DNA from: Gluconobacter aidae
GTDB lineage: Bacteria > Pseudomonadota > Alphaproteobacteria > Acetobacterales > Acetobacteraceae
Assembly (NCBI RefSeq): GCF_009547075.1
Contig: NZ_WIPH01000002.1
Span: 124,001-188,000 of the forward strand
DNA: 64,000 nt
Reading direction: 5' to 3'
Position 1 is the first letter of the stretch. Every line of letters begins with the position of its first letter. The notes beneath the pieces were generated by a model. It saw nothing but the letters and a program-made list of their open reading frames with translations, was not told the DNA's origin and ran no database searches. Positions 61,287 through 64,000 of this stretch are shown one piece after another. A program made the position numbers and the translations under genes.

Positions 61287-62423
61287 TCAGCCCTGCCTGC
61301 CAGGAGGGGGTGTCGTATTGCCCGAGGCCGCCGCGATCGTGCGGGCCAGAACACGGAGATCGTTGCGAAGCTCGCCGATCGTCTGGGCGCGGCCTTCATG
61401 AAGTTCCTGGATCAGACGGCTGAGATGTGTCTCGATCCGCAGGAGCGCCGTTCCCTGCGAGCCCGGACCTTCATCGCCCATATGGCGCAGAAGGGCGGTC
61501 TGGGTCTCGGCCGTGCGGGTCATGAGCGTCTGGTTGGCAGCCAGCAGATCCGTCATGCCGCGCAGGCGTTCCTGAAGACTGTCGAGCATGTGCAGTTCGC
61601 GGACGCGGTTTTCCTCGCTGCGGGAGACGGCGTTCTGGAGCGTTTCCAGATTTTCGGCGGTCTGTTCGAGCAGGGCCTGAACATAGGCCGGGACAGGCGC
61701 GCCATCGCTGTCGATGGACGTGCTGCCGCTGACACGCGTGACGCCAGCCAGCCACTCTTCCAGTTCGTTGAAGAAGCGCGTCTGGGCCTGACCAGCCGTA
61801 AGATCCAGAAAGCCGAGGACCAGGGCTCCGGCCAGACCGAACATCGAGCCCGAGAACGCCGTGGACATGCCAGCCAGCGGTCCGGCCAGTCCGGTCTTGA
61901 GCTGGTTGAACATGACGTCCATGTCCCCGCCGCCTGCGGACATGCCGCCGATGACGGATGCGATGGAGCTGACCGTCAGCAGAAGCCCGTAGAACGTGCC
62001 CAGCAGACCCAGGAAGATCAGGAGCTGAGTCATGTAGCGGGAGATTTCCCGGCTTTCATCCAGACGCGAGGACAGGCTGTCGAGCATGGCCTGTGTCGTC
62101 TGGGTCGAGAGCGTCAGGCGGTCCGTGCGGTTGCGGGCCGCCAGCATGCTGGCCATGGGGGCGAGCAGGCGCGGGGCCTTGGGCGCGGCCAGACCGGCGC
62201 GGGGCTGACGCAGGAGCTCAACCCACTGCACTTCGGGCATCAGGCGCTGGACGACATGGAGATTCCACAGGATCCCCAGCAGGAGGACGCCAAGGATGAT
62301 GGCGTCGAGCTTGGGGTTCGCGTTGAAAGCATGGAGCAGGGTCGTGCCCATTGTCGCGGCCAGAAGGCCGACCGCGACAAGGAAAACGGCCATTCGCAGC
62401 AGGTAGGTCGTAGGACGTGTCAC
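61287..62423 (-). CDS. MotA/TolQ/ExbB-like proton channel protein
   Basis: This 378-residue protein has about four membrane segments: two near the start (10-30 and 40-55) and two around LIFLGLLGTFYGLLLTVSSI (about 140-160) and GMSTAFSGSMFGLAGALVLGF (about 195-215), the MotA/ExbB core. A helical cytoplasmic tail (about 235-365) follows. The order MotA-like, MotB-like, and an OmpA-like protein upstream is common in alphaproteobacteria. The tail is much longer than in ExbB. It is not flagellar MotA: no flagellar gene is near. Confidence 0.85.
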   Translation of the reverse strand: MTRPTTYLLRMAVFLVAVGLLAATMGTTLLHAFNANPKLDAIILGVLLLGILWNLHVVQRLMPEVQWVELLRQPRAGLAAPKAPRLLAPMASMLAARNRTDRLTLSTQTTQAMLDSLSSRLDESREISRYMTQLLIFLGLLGTFYGLLLTVSSIASVIGGMSAGGGDMDVMFNQLKTGLAGPLAGMSTAFSGSMFGLAGALVLGFLDLTAGQAQTRFFNELEEWLAGVTRVSGSTSIDSDGAPVPAYVQALLEQTAENLETLQNAVSRSEENRVRELHMLDSLQERLRGMTDLLAANQTLMTRTAETQTALLRHMGDEGPGSQGTALLRIETHLSRLIQELHEGRAQTIGELRNDLRVLARTIAAASGNTTPPPGRQG

Positions 62424-62444
62424 GGCGTGTCTTTCCTGATTTTA

Positions 62445-63224
62445 TTATGGCATGCCGTTTGCGGAGGGGGCGGGGGTATCGGTGGGATTTGTCTCGATGA
62501 CAACATCCAGCCGGTCAGCAGGTGCGGTGTCTCCCGCATCCGGACGCCCCAGTGCGCGGGGGTAGAGGCGGGTCGTGGCGACACCTGCGTGAATGAAGAT
62601 CGAGCGGACGGCGAGCGCACGTGCCAGCGCGATGCGGCGCGGCATGGACACATCATCGCCGGGCAGCGCCGCATAGGCCATCAGCACGACGCGCTGCTCG
62701 GGGTGATGGGAAAGCTCGGTTCCGTAGTCCTGAAGCACCTTGAGGCTGTCTGCGTTCAGCGCCGCGCTTCCGCTCGGGAACAGAACCCGCATCCCCCCAT
62801 CAGGGAGTGGCGCCGTGTGGCTGGCCGCGTCGGGAACGGCCGTGACCTCGGCGGGCGGGACGGGAGGATGAATCTGGACGGGGACGAAAGGCGGGGGCAG
62901 GACAACCGGCGGTGGCGGCGCGGGGGGAACGCCGGGAACGGTCGTGGGCGTTGGTGCGCTCCGGGCGGGCTCTGCCGTGGAGGATGCTCCCGCTGCGGGC
63001 GTTGCTGTCCCGGCGGCCACTTTTGGGGCCGGGGCCCTTGTCGCAGGTTTCGGGGCGGCGTGTCCTGCCGGATGCGTCGTCGGGGCTGGTTTTTTCGCGG
63101 GGGGGGCTGTCTTGGCCTGAGGCAGATCATCCAGATTGCTGGTGACCTGCGCCTGTGCGGCGGACAGCGGAAGGCAGGCCAGAAAGGCCGCCAGAGGAAG
63201 GGAGAAGGGGATCGGCCTGTACAT
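62445..63224 (-). CDS. Exported Pro/Ala-rich protein with OmpA-like domain
   Basis: This 259-residue protein has a signal peptide (MYRPIPFSLPLAAFLACLP, cleaved near AQAQ at about 26). The next 115 residues are very rich in Pro and Ala (a periplasmic spacer). The last 115 residues look OmpA-like, VLFPSGSAALNADSLKVLQ and the RRIALARALAVRSIFIHAG arrangement. The two Asp/Arg of the peptidoglycan-binding core are only partly kept. It precedes the MotA/MotB-like pair by 21 bases, so all three are probably one operon. Confidence 0.75.
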   Translation of the reverse strand: MYRPIPFSLPLAAFLACLPLSAAQAQVTSNLDDLPQAKTAPPAKKPAPTTHPAGHAAPKPATRAPAPKVAAGTATPAAGASSTAEPARSAPTPTTVPGVPPAPPPPVVLPPPFVPVQIHPPVPPAEVTAVPDAASHTAPLPDGGMRVLFPSGSAALNADSLKVLQDYGTELSHHPEQRVVLMAYAALPGDDVSMPRRIALARALAVRSIFIHAGVATTRLYPRALGRPDAGDTAPADRLDVVIETNPTDTPAPSANGMP

Positions 63225-63284
63225 GTCAGGCCGATCCTAGACGACGCCTCACGACTCCCGCAATGGGAAGTGAGGGCAGTTTCG

Positions 63285-64000
63285 TCAGCTCCGGTTCAGG
63301 GCCTCATGCACGAGGGCGCGCAGGGGGCCGTGAAGGTTGGTGTTTCCGGCAACGACATTGACGTCGTCGGGCAGGTCATGGAGTTCGGTTCCGTCCGGAT
63401 CGGTCGCATAGCCACCGGCTTCGCGGACGAGAAGCAGGCCCGCTGCGCAGTCCCAGGGCTTGATGCCGAACTCCCAGTAACCGTCGTAACGGCCGGCTGC
63501 GACCCAGGCGAGATCCAGGGCAGCGGCACCGAAGCGGCGAATCCCGGCAACCTGAGGCATCAGGGCGCCGAGAACGCGCGCGAACGGCAGGCGGCTGCTG
63601 CTCGGGACTTTCGCGAACGGAATCCCGGTTGCAAAAACGGCTTCCAGCATGTTGCGGCGCCCGGAGACACGAAGGCGGCGTTCATTGAGGAACGCGCCCA
63701 CGCCCTTTTCGGCCCAGAACATCTCGTTGGCAGCGGGGTTGTAGACAACCGCGGCAGCCATTTCGATCGTGCCGTCCGGCAGCTTGCGCTGAAGGCCGAT
63801 GGAGATGGCCCAGTGCGGGATGCCGTGCAGGAAGTTCGTCGTGCCGTCCAGCGGATCGACGATCCAGCGCCAGGTCCAGTTATCCCCGCCCGAAGCACCG
63901 CTTTCTTCCATCAGGAAGGCGTAGCCGGGACGGGCGCGGCTCAGTTCCTCGCGAAGGATGGTTTCGGCGCGCAGGTCTGCCTGGGAAACGAAATCTCCGG
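63285..64000 (-). CDS. Inositol-1-monophosphatase family protein (SuhB-like), 5' end cut by window
   Basis: The gene runs off the right edge; about 238 codons remain. Reading continues past the first internal ATG (63911) to the edge, giving DFVSQADLRAETILREELSRARPGYAFL, as in IMPases. The metal motif EESGASGGDNWTWRWIVDPLDGTTNFLHG lies at the start of the visible part, and the second at ALDLAWVAAGRYDGYWEFGIKPWDCAAGLLLVREAGG. DGTTNFLHG is SuhB-like. SuhB acts on inositol phosphate and in some bacteria in rRNA transcription. The CysQ gene near the left edge is a separate branch. Confidence 0.9.
   Translation of the reverse strand, partial: GDFVSQADLRAETILREELSRARPGYAFLMEESGASGGDNWTWRWIVDPLDGTTNFLHGIPHWAISIGLQRKLPDGTIEMAAAVVYNPAANEMFWAEKGVGAFLNERRLRVSGRRNMLEAVFATGIPFAKVPSSSRLPFARVLGALMPQVAGIRRFGAAALDLAWVAAGRYDGYWEFGIKPWDCAAGLLLVREAGGYATDPDGTELHDLPDDVNVVAGNTNLHGPLRALVHEALNRS

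Noticed and set aside
60282-62423. Zorya-type defence system (MotA/MotB-like ZorA/ZorB)
   Set aside because: No ZorC, ZorD or ZorE gene is adjacent, and neighbours are housekeeping and envelope genes; a general stator-like pair is simpler.
1-64000. CRISPR arrays, tRNA or rRNA genes, intact insertion sequences
   Set aside because: I looked for regular repeats, tRNA cloverleaf tails and transposase genes with terminal repeats and saw none; a tRNAscan and IS search would settle this.

Overview
The window reads as chromosomal DNA of an acetic acid bacterium (Acetobacteraceae), most likely Gluconobacter or a near relative. The evidence is its high GC, a membrane-bound PQQ glucose dehydrogenase of 808 residues (32990-35416), a cyanide-insensitive-type bd quinol oxidase with a DUF2474 small subunit (19782-22420), a ROK fructokinase (15573-16508) and many alphaproteobacterial housekeeping genes. 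The genus call is inference from gene content; no database comparison was possible. I saw no rRNA, tRNA, CRISPR array or intact insertion sequence.

Left third (1-22420). A minus-strand operon runs cysQ, sua5, a small coiled-coil membrane protein, lptF, lptG and the start of lptD, linked by stop/start overlaps (LPS export). A long plus-strand run follows: pepA, holC, a Rieske oxygenase, an aldo-keto reductase and six overlapping genes (9650-15407) for a membrane complex built like hydrogenase-4/complex I. Its large subunit has lost the Ni-Fe cysteines although the small subunit keeps its [4Fe-4S] cysteines. This energy-converting-hydrogenase-related (Ehr-like) complex is the most interesting system in the window. 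Fructokinase, phosphatidylethanolamine synthesis (psd, pssA), a methyltransferase, gloB and the cioAB-DUF2474 operon follow.

Middle (22421-43344). A near-consensus FNR box lies upstream of cioA. Then come a DUF2125 protein, plsC, a YdcF-like protein and ftsX/ftsE; a zinc-ribbon membrane protein; two overlapping soluble histidine kinase genes, the first with two receiver domains lacking the phospho-Asp; sufE; a tiny secreted Cys-repeat protein; the PQQ glucose dehydrogenase; rpmI-rplT; pheS-pheT-lpxB; and trpS, a one-heme cytochrome c and thymidine kinase. Glucose dehydrogenase feeds electrons to ubiquinone and the bd-type oxidase can drain them, so the two form a short periplasmic-oxidation respiratory chain.

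Right third (43345-64000). An FKBP lipoprotein, argG, rlmN, then tlyA-dxs-ispA-xseB (isoprenoid precursors), a TusA-like protein, a small phage-lysis-like pair behind a promoter and an early terminator (50857-51782), a glycosyltransferase-like gene, an AzgA-type purine permease, an AsmA protein, a heme oxygenase, a GT2 glycosyltransferase, lepA, a MotA/MotB/OmpA-like trio, and the 3' part of an inositol-monophosphatase gene cut by the window edge.
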